A DNA stretch of 64,000 bases from Oxyruncus cristatus (Eukaryota > Chordata > Aves > Passeriformes > Cotingidae): assembly GCA_013399855.1 (NCBI GenBank), contig VXAY01002465.1:516685-580684 (forward strand), written 5' to 3'. The translations under genes were made by a program, and so were the position numbers. Below are positions 11,548-20,101 of this stretch, piece by piece. Under the pieces are notes generated by a model. That model ran no database searches and had not been told where the DNA came from. It saw nothing but the letters and a program-made list of their open reading frames with translations. Each line of letters starts with the position of its first letter. The first letter of the stretch is position 1.

Positions 11548-13722
11548 TACATAATATGTCTTGCCAATCCCAGCTCCCCTCCCTTCTCTTCTATCATGTG
11601 TTACTGTTGTTTACATATTCTAGGAGGGTGTTTCCTATATAAAACTGTCTATATTAAAAAAAAAAACCCAAACCAATGCCAAATGTTGTGGCTTTGTCAG
11701 TTTAGTAAGACACTGATTAAGTGCTTTGAAGACAGCTGAAAATTCTCTCCAGTACGTGTTTGAGCCATTCATCTGGTATAGTTTTATTTTTAAAGAGAGT
11801 TTCTGGTATGGATTTCAGCATATCCTATAAGCGAAGAACTAATCCCTTTCAAATACAACACGTATTTAACCGGGCGGGACTTTATTTTTAACACGTAGAT
11901 GCTCAAATGCCGCACTGATAAATACAGCATAAAAATAAGGCTGAAATGTGTTAGGCATTAAACTTTATAAAAACAAAATAGGCGGTTACAAAGTATTGTG
12001 TCGAGAGGAACGCTGCGGTGCTTTTCTGGGTGCTTAATCTGTTCTTCCAACCTCTCCGAATTCGCAGGCGTGCTGATTCTGTAAGTGACTCCGGCGGAGT
12101 AGAAACGGATGCAATTGAACATCGGTTAATTAATTCCTAATGGGATTTTTTTTTTTTTGCTTACTTTTTATCGTTCATCTGGTTATCTGCCCGCGAAGGC
12201 TCCAGAGTTGCACGTAATGACATTACTGGGATCTGGGGAGCTGTGAAGCCGCTGCTCCTGCGAAAGGCTGCGCGAGCGTTTGGGTATCCTGCAGTGCTTA
12301 AAGTATTAACCAGGAGAAAAGCCAAATATAAACACCAATTCTGTATAGAACAGTCTGTTGGAAGAGCCATTAAGTGGAGACTTTTAAAATCGCAGCTTTC
12401 GGGGGGAGTTTCAGGGAGACTTTGTCTCCTTTCACATGTGTCACCTAACTTCCAAATGCTTCCCTTGGCGTGGCCTGGGCTGTTTTCCTCCAGTATTGTC
12501 ATAACACTCTGTATGAAAGATGTTCCTTCACTGTGAGAATTTGACGTAGGGGAGTAAAAGGCAGCCGACTGCTCGACGTAATTTTTGATTCACATTGTCC
12601 AAATGGGCTTCTAGTTGCTACCTACCGTGCCAAGGGTAACCCTGGTGTGGGTGCGCTCCCTTTTTCTTGTACGGCTGTTGTGCTTCTCCAGAACATCCCA
12701 TCTGAGGGTCTGATACAATGAGTTTTTATTAAAAAGTGTAACACTGCACCTAAGGGTCGGGTGGTAGCCCAGGAGGCGAGGGCTGGATTCCCAACCCCAC
12801 TTCGCAGCAGCGAGGTAAGTCTGGGTGCCTGAATATCCCTTCAGCCTCCAAACAAGGTGTCTGGTCCCTCAGCTGCCCACGAGCCAGCAGTGGACAACGG
12901 GAATACCTGGAAAGCCCTGGTGTAATGCAGCGAGTATCACTGTGGAATGAACCGACAGCGGTAACTAGGGATACTCCAGGATAAACAGTCAGCGTGGACA
13001 GGAGCGCTTTTAATTGTTGGGAGCAACCTGAGTTGCACCCATATTTAATTAACAGGTTGGTTTGTTCCTAAAATACGAATGATATAGACAGTGAGGAGTC
13101 AGTGCTAAGCTACAGAAGTTGTTGAGGTTTTGGGTGGCACCACTGGTGCAGCTCAGAGGCTGTGCCAGCCCGTCCGGCGTTCAGGACCAACACACACTGG
13201 CTTTTCCAGAGAATAACTGCAGCAGTCTTCCGTCCCTGCTGCGTGATGGCTGTGATGGGGAATGCCTGGCAGCTGGGCTCGGCTCAGCAGGGAGATGCTG
13301 CTGCATACACAGCTCCGACCGTTCCCTTCTGTTCACCCCACAGACCCTCAGCCTTTCCTCCTCTGCTCCGGGATCCTCAAGAATCCCATCCCATCAGAGG
13401 CTTTCCTTAAGCCGAGCTGAAAGACTTTTCCTCAGCCTGACTAGAATCACAAAATGGTGGAAGTTGATGCCACAACCTTTTTCGTTTCTGCATCTTCCTC
13501 ATTCTCCTCTGCAGTACTTTGGGGCTGAGTCAGGGTTCCCCTCTGGGACTTGGGATGTTAAGCACTGGAGGGGAGCGGGCCTGCTGCTCTCTGCTTTTGT
13601 GGTGGGGTTTCTCTGTTAGAGTGATAAATGCTGTTAGCAAAACTGTAAGCAGTGCCTCTGAGGCTCTCCCGCCTATTTCATAAAAAGAATGATGAGAAAA
13701 CTGCTTGCTGCGGCCTTCATGT

Positions 13723-13766
13723 GGCCATTAATAAGAAACCAAATCTACAGGAAAACATTAATGGCC
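13723..13766. repeat. Perfect 10-bp inverted repeat, 24-bp spacer
   Basis: GGCCATTAAT at 13723-13732 is the exact reverse complement of ATTAATGGCC at 13757-13766. Each arm contains an ATTA homeodomain core. No transposon-like context was seen. Confidence 0.85.
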
Positions 13767-13858
13767 CAAAAAACCTTATTTTTAAGTGGGAAATGTGTAT
13801 TTTTCCGATTGGCTAACTTAGCACTTCTCACACCTGTAAAATGTATTCACTGAGGCTG

Positions 13859-13870
13859 TTAATGCATTAA
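13859..13870. repeat. 12-bp perfect palindrome TTAATGCATTAA
   Basis: TTAATGCATTAA is self-complementary and carries two TAAT cores around ATGCAT. The 10-mer TAGCACTTCT occurs just after it at 13871-13880 and also 52 bases earlier at 13819-13828. Confidence 0.85.
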
Positions 13871-14459
13871 TAGCACTTCTGCAATGGCATCAAGTTCACT
13901 GGGCTTGCCTGACTCAATTTAGGCAGGAAATTGATTCTTAGTCGTTGGGGATTTTTTTTAAGCTGTTATCCATTAATACAGCAAGCCATGTGATTTTGTG
14001 TTTTGGTTTTTTTTTAATAGTACAGTTTCTGGAAACTCTCAGGCACCTTTTGAACCAAGATACTGGAAGTGAATGGAGGTATTCCTTAACGTGGAAGGAA
14101 TTACATGGAAATTAACCTCCCCTTTCTGTCGTTTTAACAACCACTCACCCCCTCTGATGGGAACTTAGAGCAGGGCTGTGACTCACACCCGTGGAACGGT
14201 GAATATTTAAAAAAAATATACTGTAGCTCACCAAAAGAAAACCCACTAAATGCTTACAGCATCCCAAATCTCATGCAGTTTATGAAATTTCCTACTTCCT
14301 GAGAGATGCCTTATGCCTCCTACTGCTTATGCAGTGTAGTTACATGCATGTGAAGGCGTGTGTGTAAACAGGCTGCAGGTTCAGGAAAAGGTTTTAAAGC
14401 ACCATCTGTGGTTTCTTGGGAAAGGCTGGGATTTTTTTCTCTCCAGTTCACCTGCCCTC

Positions 14460-14489
14460 GTGGTGGTGGTGGTGGTGGTGGTGGTGGTG
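14460..14489. repeat. (GTG)10 microsatellite
   Basis: Ten perfect GTG units occur here. On the minus strand one frame reads as a run of ten histidines, but no gene supports translation. Confidence 0.95.
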
Positions 14490-14689
14490 ACACTTCTCCA
14501 TGGTGGCTTCTTTCTCCATGGTGGTTTCGTGCCAGCCCCAGGTGGTGGAGGGGGTCCCGGGCAGCCCCTCGCCCTCCACTGCCTGCCCACGGGGACCTGC
14601 AGCCACCCTGGCATGGCCTCCCAGAGCTGACATCAAGCCTGGAATGCAGCAGGGGAGGGAAGGTCAGCTTGGCATGACCTGTCTGTGAC

Positions 14690-14860
14690 CCATTCCCATC
14701 TTCCTTCCCCTCAGTGCCTTCCCCCTCCACCTCCTCTCACCCCTTTCCCTTCCACCTCACCTTTTCCCTTCACCTCTCCTCCTGCCAGCCTTTTCCCCTC
14801 CATCTCACCACTGCCTTGCCCCTTCCCTCTCCCTCCCCTCACCACCTGCCCTCCAGCGAG
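14690..14860. repeat. Pyrimidine-rich tract
   Basis: The + strand is dominated by C and T, with recurring CCTTCCCCTC- and CACCTC-type words that suggest a degraded tandem repeat. A shorter similar tract follows at about 15170-15228. Such tracts can form triplex DNA. No coding role is apparent. Confidence 0.7.
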
Positions 14861-15881
14861 GTCTGCAGGGCAGCCACGGCCCCGGGACAAGCCTGGACTC
14901 TCCTGTTTGGCCACTGCTCCACGGGAACAGCTCTCTCCTCCCCTGTGCCCACGGGGTGTGCGGGTGCTGGGGTTTGCCCCGGGTGATGTGGCCACACCAG
15001 ACACTGTTGCCTTGTGCCAGGCAGTGCAGCCCCGGCAGCGGGGGGGACGTGCAGGGCTGTGCCCAAAGCACGGTGCTGCTGCAGGGGGAAGCATCAAACC
15101 CCAAACCGCTGCAGGGAGACCAGCCCCCAGCGTGCTTCCCACCCCTCCGTAACACCTCAGCCCTGTAGGGAAACTTCTCTCTCCCTTCCTTCCCCTTCCC
15201 GCCTTCCCTTTCCCTCCGCCTTTCCCCACTGAGCAGGTGCGTGAGAACCAGTTCCTGAGGCAGCAACAGCTCTCCCGAGGTTTTTGGGGCTGGTGCACCC
15301 TCAGACCTCCTGCCCTTGCTGTGTGTGGTGGTGGGAAGTGCTGTAACACCCTCACAGTGAGGGAGACCAGCACGTCTCCTTCAGAGGTGAACCCGGACAA
15401 AAACCATGGGAGCTCCAGGAGCAGCTGCTGCAGCGCTGCTCCTCTGATTTGTCGTTCTCTCCCTGGGAATAATACGTGGTTTAATCCTCTCTGGGTGTTT
15501 TCTTGCCCTCTCTGCCTCTTCCCTTCTCGCCCTCTGATCTGTTTAGACGTGAAGTTTGGCAGGCGCTGGCGGCTGCATTCGGACAGGTTATGATGGAATC
15601 AGGCTCCCACAGGCTGCTCCCACGGCTGATCCCGCTCCGACTGTCGCTAATGGTCCAATTCCAAGGCATCAGCAGCAGGGGTTCTCACTGATGGTTATTG
15701 CTGATGCTGTACTGCAGCCAGAAGGTCCCCAAAGCCTGCGTGTGGATAAAAGGGATGGTGACACAGGGCAAGAGACAAGGAAAACGACAACAGCAGTGAT
15801 GGGATGTAAATAATTCATCCAGACCGAGAGAGTGAGTGTGATATTTTTGGAGAACAGCTGAGGGAAGGGGATTACTTGTTG

Positions 15882-15908
15882 TTAATGACAAGTGGGGGTT
15901 GTCATTAA
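15882..15908. repeat. Perfect 10-bp inverted repeat, 7-bp spacer
   Basis: TTAATGACAA at 15882-15891 and TTGTCATTAA at 15899-15908 are exact reverse complements separated by GTGGGGG. Each arm joins a TAAT homeodomain core to TGACA, the TALE (MEIS/TGIF) core. It may be a paired binding site; as RNA it could form a hairpin. Confidence 0.85.
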
Positions 15909-16513
15909 TTTTATTATGATAAAACCTGACTTGCCAGCCAAAATTAGAGCCCAGTGGGAGTGGCTGAGCTACACACAAAGAAAACATTGTGACAGCTCCT
16001 CGCTGGAATACCGGGATGGATAGGACTGATGTTCTCCTGGTTAACCTCTCTGCTGCTGCAGGAGGCCAGGAGAATGCTGGGTTGGGAGGTGCCCCTGGCA
16101 GCAGATAATGTTGTTTTGAAAGGGCATCACCCCGAGGCAAATCTTGGCGCACTTTTTGACTTCAAATGCAACTACACTGAGAAATTCCTCTGGATTTCCC
16201 CATGGAACCAGTTTATTCCCAAATGTGCATCATTTTTCAGTGCCAGAGAGGCACGGAAGCTGTGTATAAACTCACCACATGGGCTACTAGGGAAGTCTTG
16301 GGAAGTGGTATTCCGGACGCTGTAGGCTTAACATGAACAAGGAAAGGGGAATTAGACCTGAGCCTTGCCCTTGCAAGGGAAATGTGATCAGAATTTGGAA
16401 TTATTCTTTAAAACAGGTCAAAATAAGCAACCTCATTTGCTGTGAAGCATCAGTATTCTCTCAACGTTTGCTTTGTTCTTGTAGCCTTGAGCAGGTGTGC
16501 CTCACAGACAGCA

Positions 16514-16532
16514 TTTTTTTTTTTTTTTTTTT
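16514..16532. repeat. Homopolymer T19
   Basis: Nineteen consecutive T. No target-site duplication or retroelement body was recognised beside it. Confidence 0.9.
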
Positions 16533-18439
16533 GGTTCAGATTAGGGACGGAATCATTGACATTTTTATTAAGGAATGGTAATTAGACGGACGAATACAAA
16601 TTGAATCAGAGGATTGCAATCAGAGGAACAGCTTGGAGAAAATCCCTGGCCTTCTTGCTGTGAATTGTGAAGCAGCTAGACCGGGCTGGAGCGGTCAGGG
16701 GGACGGGGAAGCAGTGCCAAACACGCCCTGGCTGCGGCACATCCTCCCCAGTTGTCAGCCTGTGTCCCGGCCAGTTTGGCCCTTGGTTCCTCTGTGTGTT
16801 TAAAATAGCTCATAATTAATAGTATTTGAGTATTAAAATGCTAATTGTCCACCTGGAACCCATGTGGAAATGCTTAACAGAGGATGAGAGCCCTCACCTG
16901 AAGGACCCTGTCATAAACCAGAGATCACAGCCAAGCTGTGGGGAGCAGCTCAGCAGGACAACATCTGAGTTCTGACACGGCTGAGAATGGGAGCCCAGAC
17001 CCTGCTTATGAGCCCAGTGTCCAAACTGGGAATCATTTCCTGTAGCACTCCAGGACTGTTACAGTTTGGATCCTTTTGGTGTACAGTAGGGCTGCTTTTA
17101 AACACCTGCAGTTCTTCCGGAGGACAACTTCACACCCACAAGCTTAACGGCTCTCCAGAAAAGGTGATCTTTATTTTCCATTTCCTGGGGAATGTGCCAG
17201 TCCGAGGGTGACACAGGGGGCTGTTCCTGGTGTGCCAGTGCGTGCTGAGCTGAGAGGAGACGGGATCAGCTCAGGGCACCCCCGGTGCCCCTGTTGGCAG
17301 CACTGGGAGGCCTGCGGGAGGAGGGTGAGAAGGTTGTTACCTGTTATTGTCCTTGTCACGGGAATATTTAAAAATCTCAGGCAGCTGAGATCTGGTGAAT
17401 AATTCAGTGAAACCCATCATCGATGAAAGAGAGGTTTTGAAGGGTTCTTCGGGTGGAACTGGAAGTGCTGAGAAACGAGTATATTAAAAATTGACTTTGT
17501 GCTATGGAAGATCAAACTCGTATTTAGCCTTTAAATATTTTTTAACGTAACGGCATATTTATTCTCTGTGACTCCAGCTACCAGGGGCCAGCCTTGCAGT
17601 CAGACTATGAAGCATCTGTGGTTCTGTGAGGATCCTGATGAGCAAATTCGGCAGCAGAAGGGATGCAGGCTCTGAGATGTGTCATTTCCCTGCCAGTACA
17701 GGTCGTTAAATAAGGTAATTTATCTTTTTCCTGAAGCTGGCTGAACCGTGTGTTTAATTTATTTATATTATTGACTGTGGAGGAACTACCCTGGTGCGAA
17801 ATGTCATCGTCAAGTGCTTTCTTCCACAGAAATACAGGCTCTGTGCTCATGCAAACTGCTTCTTCTGATGTATTTTTCAACAGTTTTCTAAACGAAAAAG
17901 TAAAATACATGCTCAGACTTGAACTCCATTTAAGTGAAAGGTGGCTGAGGGTCCCTCAGCTTCTCCTGAGGGCTGGTGGATGTGTGGAAATGAAAGGGCT
18001 TGTAGGGCCTGCAGATTTCTCAAGAACAGGCTCTGAACAGAGAGTGAAAACACAGGCTAAGGATTTATCTTCTCTTCCTTTCTCTTTTCCTCCTGTCACA
18101 TGGCAAACTTACAGCATCCACTGGACATTTAGACAGCAATGAGCCTGAATTTCTGTGTTCCTGGGCTTGTGCCAAGGAATAATTGTGTTCCTGTTACTTT
18201 CTGTTGACTCGCTGTATGATCCCGGGTTGTCTCTTCACAAGACCAAATTTTGCCGGTGTTACCAGCAAACGTCTGTTATTGGGATCACTCAGCAGATTTG
18301 GACCCTTCAGTTTTAAAATCTCCAAGCTCCCTGTGGCTGTCCCGGGGCTGACTTGGCAGGTCACCTTTTGTTCTTGGTTTGAGCCTTGTTTTTTTTACCC
18401 CTGCAAAGTTAATTTTCGTGCTGAGGTTCCGTTTTTCTG

Positions 18440-18735
18440 CTATTTGTTTGTTTGTCTATTAAGGTTTGGGTTTTTTTGTTTTACTTCGAGGTTTTGACTT
18501 TGGGGTTTTTGTTTGCTTGTTATGGTTTTTGGAAGGACTGTTTTGTTCGGGTAGGTTTGTGTTTCGGGGGTTTTGTTCGGTTGGGTTTTCAGTTTTGTTG
18601 GAGGTTGTTTCATTTGTTTCTGTTTTGAGGGTGTGGTTTCTTGTTATTGTGTTGGGGAATTCTTTGTTTGGGGTTTCTTTGGGTTTGTTTTGGTACAGCC
18701 TTTCCTTGTTTATAGTTGGGTGCTTTTTTCCCCCG
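18440..18735. repeat. GT-rich, strand-asymmetric block
   Basis: The + strand is made almost wholly of G and T, with few A or C. Words such as TTTTGTTCGG, GGGTTTT and GGGGTTTT recur irregularly. It ends where the 42-bp C-rich minisatellite begins, so strand composition flips sharply near 18740. It resembles a degenerate tandem repeat and has G-quadruplex and R-loop potential. It is not a telomeric TTAGGG array. Confidence 0.7.
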
Positions 18736-18755
18736 TGGATTCTTGCTGTTTCGGG

Positions 18756-19241
18756 ACACACACGTGGCGGTGCCCGCAGCTCCGCTCTGCTCCCAGCGAA
18801 CATCTGGCAGCGCCCAGAGCCCCACCAGCCCTTCCCAGCACACATCTGGCTGTGCCCGTATCCCCGCCACCCTTTCTCGGCGCGCATCAGGCGGTGCCCA
18901 CACCCCCGCCGGCTTCTCCAGGCGCACATCTGGCGGTGCCCAGAGCCCCGCACGGGTCCCGGTGCACATCTGGGCGTGCCCACATCCCCGCTCCCAGTGC
19001 ACATCTGGGCGTGCCCACATCCCCCCCGGCCCCTCCTGGCGCACACCCGGCTGTGCCCGCCGCCCCGACGGCCGCTCCCGGCACTCACACGTCCGTGCCC
19101 GGGACACGGCTCCGCTCCCGGCGCACATCTGGCGGTGCCCGGAGCCCCTCGGGCCGGGCCCAGCCGCACATCTGGCCGTGCTCCCGGCGCACCCCTGGCG
19201 GTGCCCGCAGCCGCTCGGGCCGCTCCCGGCACACACGCCTC
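18756..19241. repeat. 42-bp minisatellite, about 12 units, running into gap
   Basis: Units begin near ACATCTGGC and have the pattern ACATCTGGCGGTGCCC, then a short C-rich middle, then GCTCCCGGCGC. Successive starts at 18756, 18798, 18840 and 18882 are exactly 42 bases apart. Later units are about 40, 35, 42, 42, 40, 43, 23 and 42 bases, and the last is cut by the gap. Because 42 is a multiple of three and the minus strand is poor in stop-forming T/A words, several frames stay open through it. This explains the long Cys/His-rich or Pro/Ala-rich reading frames here, which I do not regard as genes. Confidence 0.9.
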
Positions 19242-19634
19242 NNNNNNNNNNNNNNNNNNNNNNNNNNNNNNNNNNNNNNNNNNNNNNNNNNNNNNNNNNN
19301 NNNNNNNNNNNNNNNNNNNNNNNNNNNNNNNNNNNNNNNNNNNNNNNNNNNNNNNNNNNNNNNNNNNNNNNNNNNNNNNNNNNNNNNNNNNNNNNNNNNN
19401 NNNNNNNNNNNNNNNNNNNNNNNNNNNNNNNNNNNNNNNNNNNNNNNNNNNNNNNNNNNNNNNNNNNNNNNNNNNNNNNNNNNNNNNNNNNNNNNNNNNN
19501 NNNNNNNNNNNNNNNNNNNNNNNNNNNNNNNNNNNNNNNNNNNNNNNNNNNNNNNNNNNNNNNNNNNNNNNNNNNNNNNNNNNNNNNNNNNNNNNNNNNN
19601 NNNNNNNNNNNNNNNNNNNNNNNNNNNNNNNNNN
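19242..19634. other. Assembly gap (393 unknown bases)
   Basis: This run of N sits inside very GC-rich DNA, between the 42-bp minisatellite and a CpG-dense flank. It probably hides more repeat units and perhaps the transcription start of RPH3AL. The true length may differ from the number of N. Confidence 0.9.
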
Positions 19635-19860
19635 CGACCGAGGCCCGGGCTCAGGTGGGTGCGCGGGCGGGGCCGCGCCGGGCACCGGGCGGGGCGGCTC
19701 GGCTCGGCTCAGCTCAGCTCAGCTCAGCTTAGCTTAGTTTAGTTTAGTTTAAACTCGGCTCGGCTCGGCGCGGCTCTGCCGGGGGCGCACGGGCGCTCCG
19801 GGCGGAGTTTGAGCAGAGTTTCAGGGTTTGCTCCCTACCGGCTGCCAGGTACGCGTCACT
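19635..19860 (+). promoter_or_regulatory. RPH3AL: Candidate CpG-island promoter and 5' exon of RPH3AL
   Basis: The sequence after the gap is GC- and CpG-dense (GGTGCGCGGGCGGGGCCGCG, GGGGGCGCACGGGCGCTCCG) and contains GGGCGGGG boxes of the Sp1 type. Two good splice-donor matches are present on the + strand, CTCAG|GTGGGT after 19654 and GCCAG|GTACGC after 19847. Either could end a non-coding first exon that splices to the acceptor before the RPH3AL start exon at 27064. In mammals RPH3AL also begins with non-coding exons. No TATA box was seen. The start site cannot be placed from sequence alone, and a role for an unrelated transcript is possible. Confidence 0.35.
19696..19776. repeat. Graded pentanucleotide repeat (GGCTC/AGCTC/AGCTT/AGTTT)
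   Basis: Consecutive 5-mers read GGCTC x3, AGCTC x3, AGCTT x2, AGTTT x3, then AAACTC, then GGCTC x2, GGCGC and GGCTC. Each step from block to block is a single transition. The array lies within the CpG-dense candidate promoter next to the second gap. Confidence 0.9.
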
Positions 19861-20019
19861 CTAAGGAAAAGGGCCGTGCCCGTGGGTACGGGTGGGCTGG
19901 GACCGAGGAGCTTTGAGGAGGGGCCTGGGCACTCAGGGCCGGCGCTCTACAGGTGGGAGAGTCTCTGGGAAAGGCTGCGCAGGGAGCAACAGCGGGGTGA
20001 GCTGCGCAGGGCTGATCGC

Positions 20020-20101
20020 CTGGATGTGCCCTGTGCAGCCTCCTCTGGGGGTTAGGTCATCTCCAGGGGTCCCTTCCCGCCCCAGCCATTCTGTGAATTC
20101 A
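20020..20101 (+). mobile_element. CR1 LINE 3'-end fragment, sense
   Basis: The stretch GGGGTTAGGTCATCTCCAGG, then GGTCCCTTCC, then CCCCAGCCATTCTGTGAATT follows the order of the avian CR1 3' terminus: a TTGGACTAGATGATCTCCAGAG-like block, GGTCCCTTCCAACCC, then CCATTCTGTGATTC. It carries several substitutions and small deletions. The element may reach left to about 19930, but similarity is too weak there to be sure. Its orientation is opposite to the copy at 4673. Confidence 0.65.

Larger units (their letters stand above)
11548..18439. other. Intergenic DNA between RFLNB and RPH3AL
   Basis: No exon was recognised on either strand. AT-rich, CpG-retaining stretches at about 11830-12010, 13660-14020, 15840-15930 and 16795-16870 stand out, and several contain inverted repeats with ATTA cores, listed separately. 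Simple repeats include A11 at 11656-11666, (GTG)10 at 14460-14489, pyrimidine-rich tracts at 14690-14860 and 15170-15228, and T19 at 16514-16532. LIAT1 lies between these genes in human, on the opposite strand, but I saw no sequence assignable to it. Confidence 0.55.

Noticed and set aside
13440..13490. Possible CR1 tail (AGAATCACAAAATGGTGGAA)
   Set aside because: Similarity is limited to about 25 bases, without the GACC/GATCAT blocks that follow in true copies.
14448..14636. Minus-strand frame with ten consecutive histidines
   Set aside because: It is simply the (GTG)10 microsatellite read in reverse; there is no gene context.
18440..18735. Possible interstitial telomeric repeat
   Set aside because: GGGTTTT-like words occur, but there is no TTAGGG or CCCTAA array.
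11548..19241. LIAT1 (C17orf97) between RFLNB and RPH3AL
   Set aside because: It is expected from human gene order on the opposite strand, but no sequence I could assign to it was seen. I cannot exclude a diverged copy or one lost in the gap.
18459..19685. Long minus-strand open frame of about 400 codons (Lys/Asn/Thr-rich then Cys/Gly/His-rich)
   Set aside because: It crosses 393 unknown bases, a 42-bp minisatellite and a GT-rich block. The minus strand lacks T there and so cannot easily form stop codons. There is no family similarity and no splice structure.
18466..19742. Overlapping plus-strand open frames in all three phases
   Set aside because: They are the same repeat-and-gap artefact, differing only in frame; a real gene would not be open in every phase.
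19696..19776. Immunoglobulin switch-region-like repeat
   Set aside because: The AGCT pentamers are few and there are no immunoglobulin genes; the synteny is RFLNB-RPH3AL.
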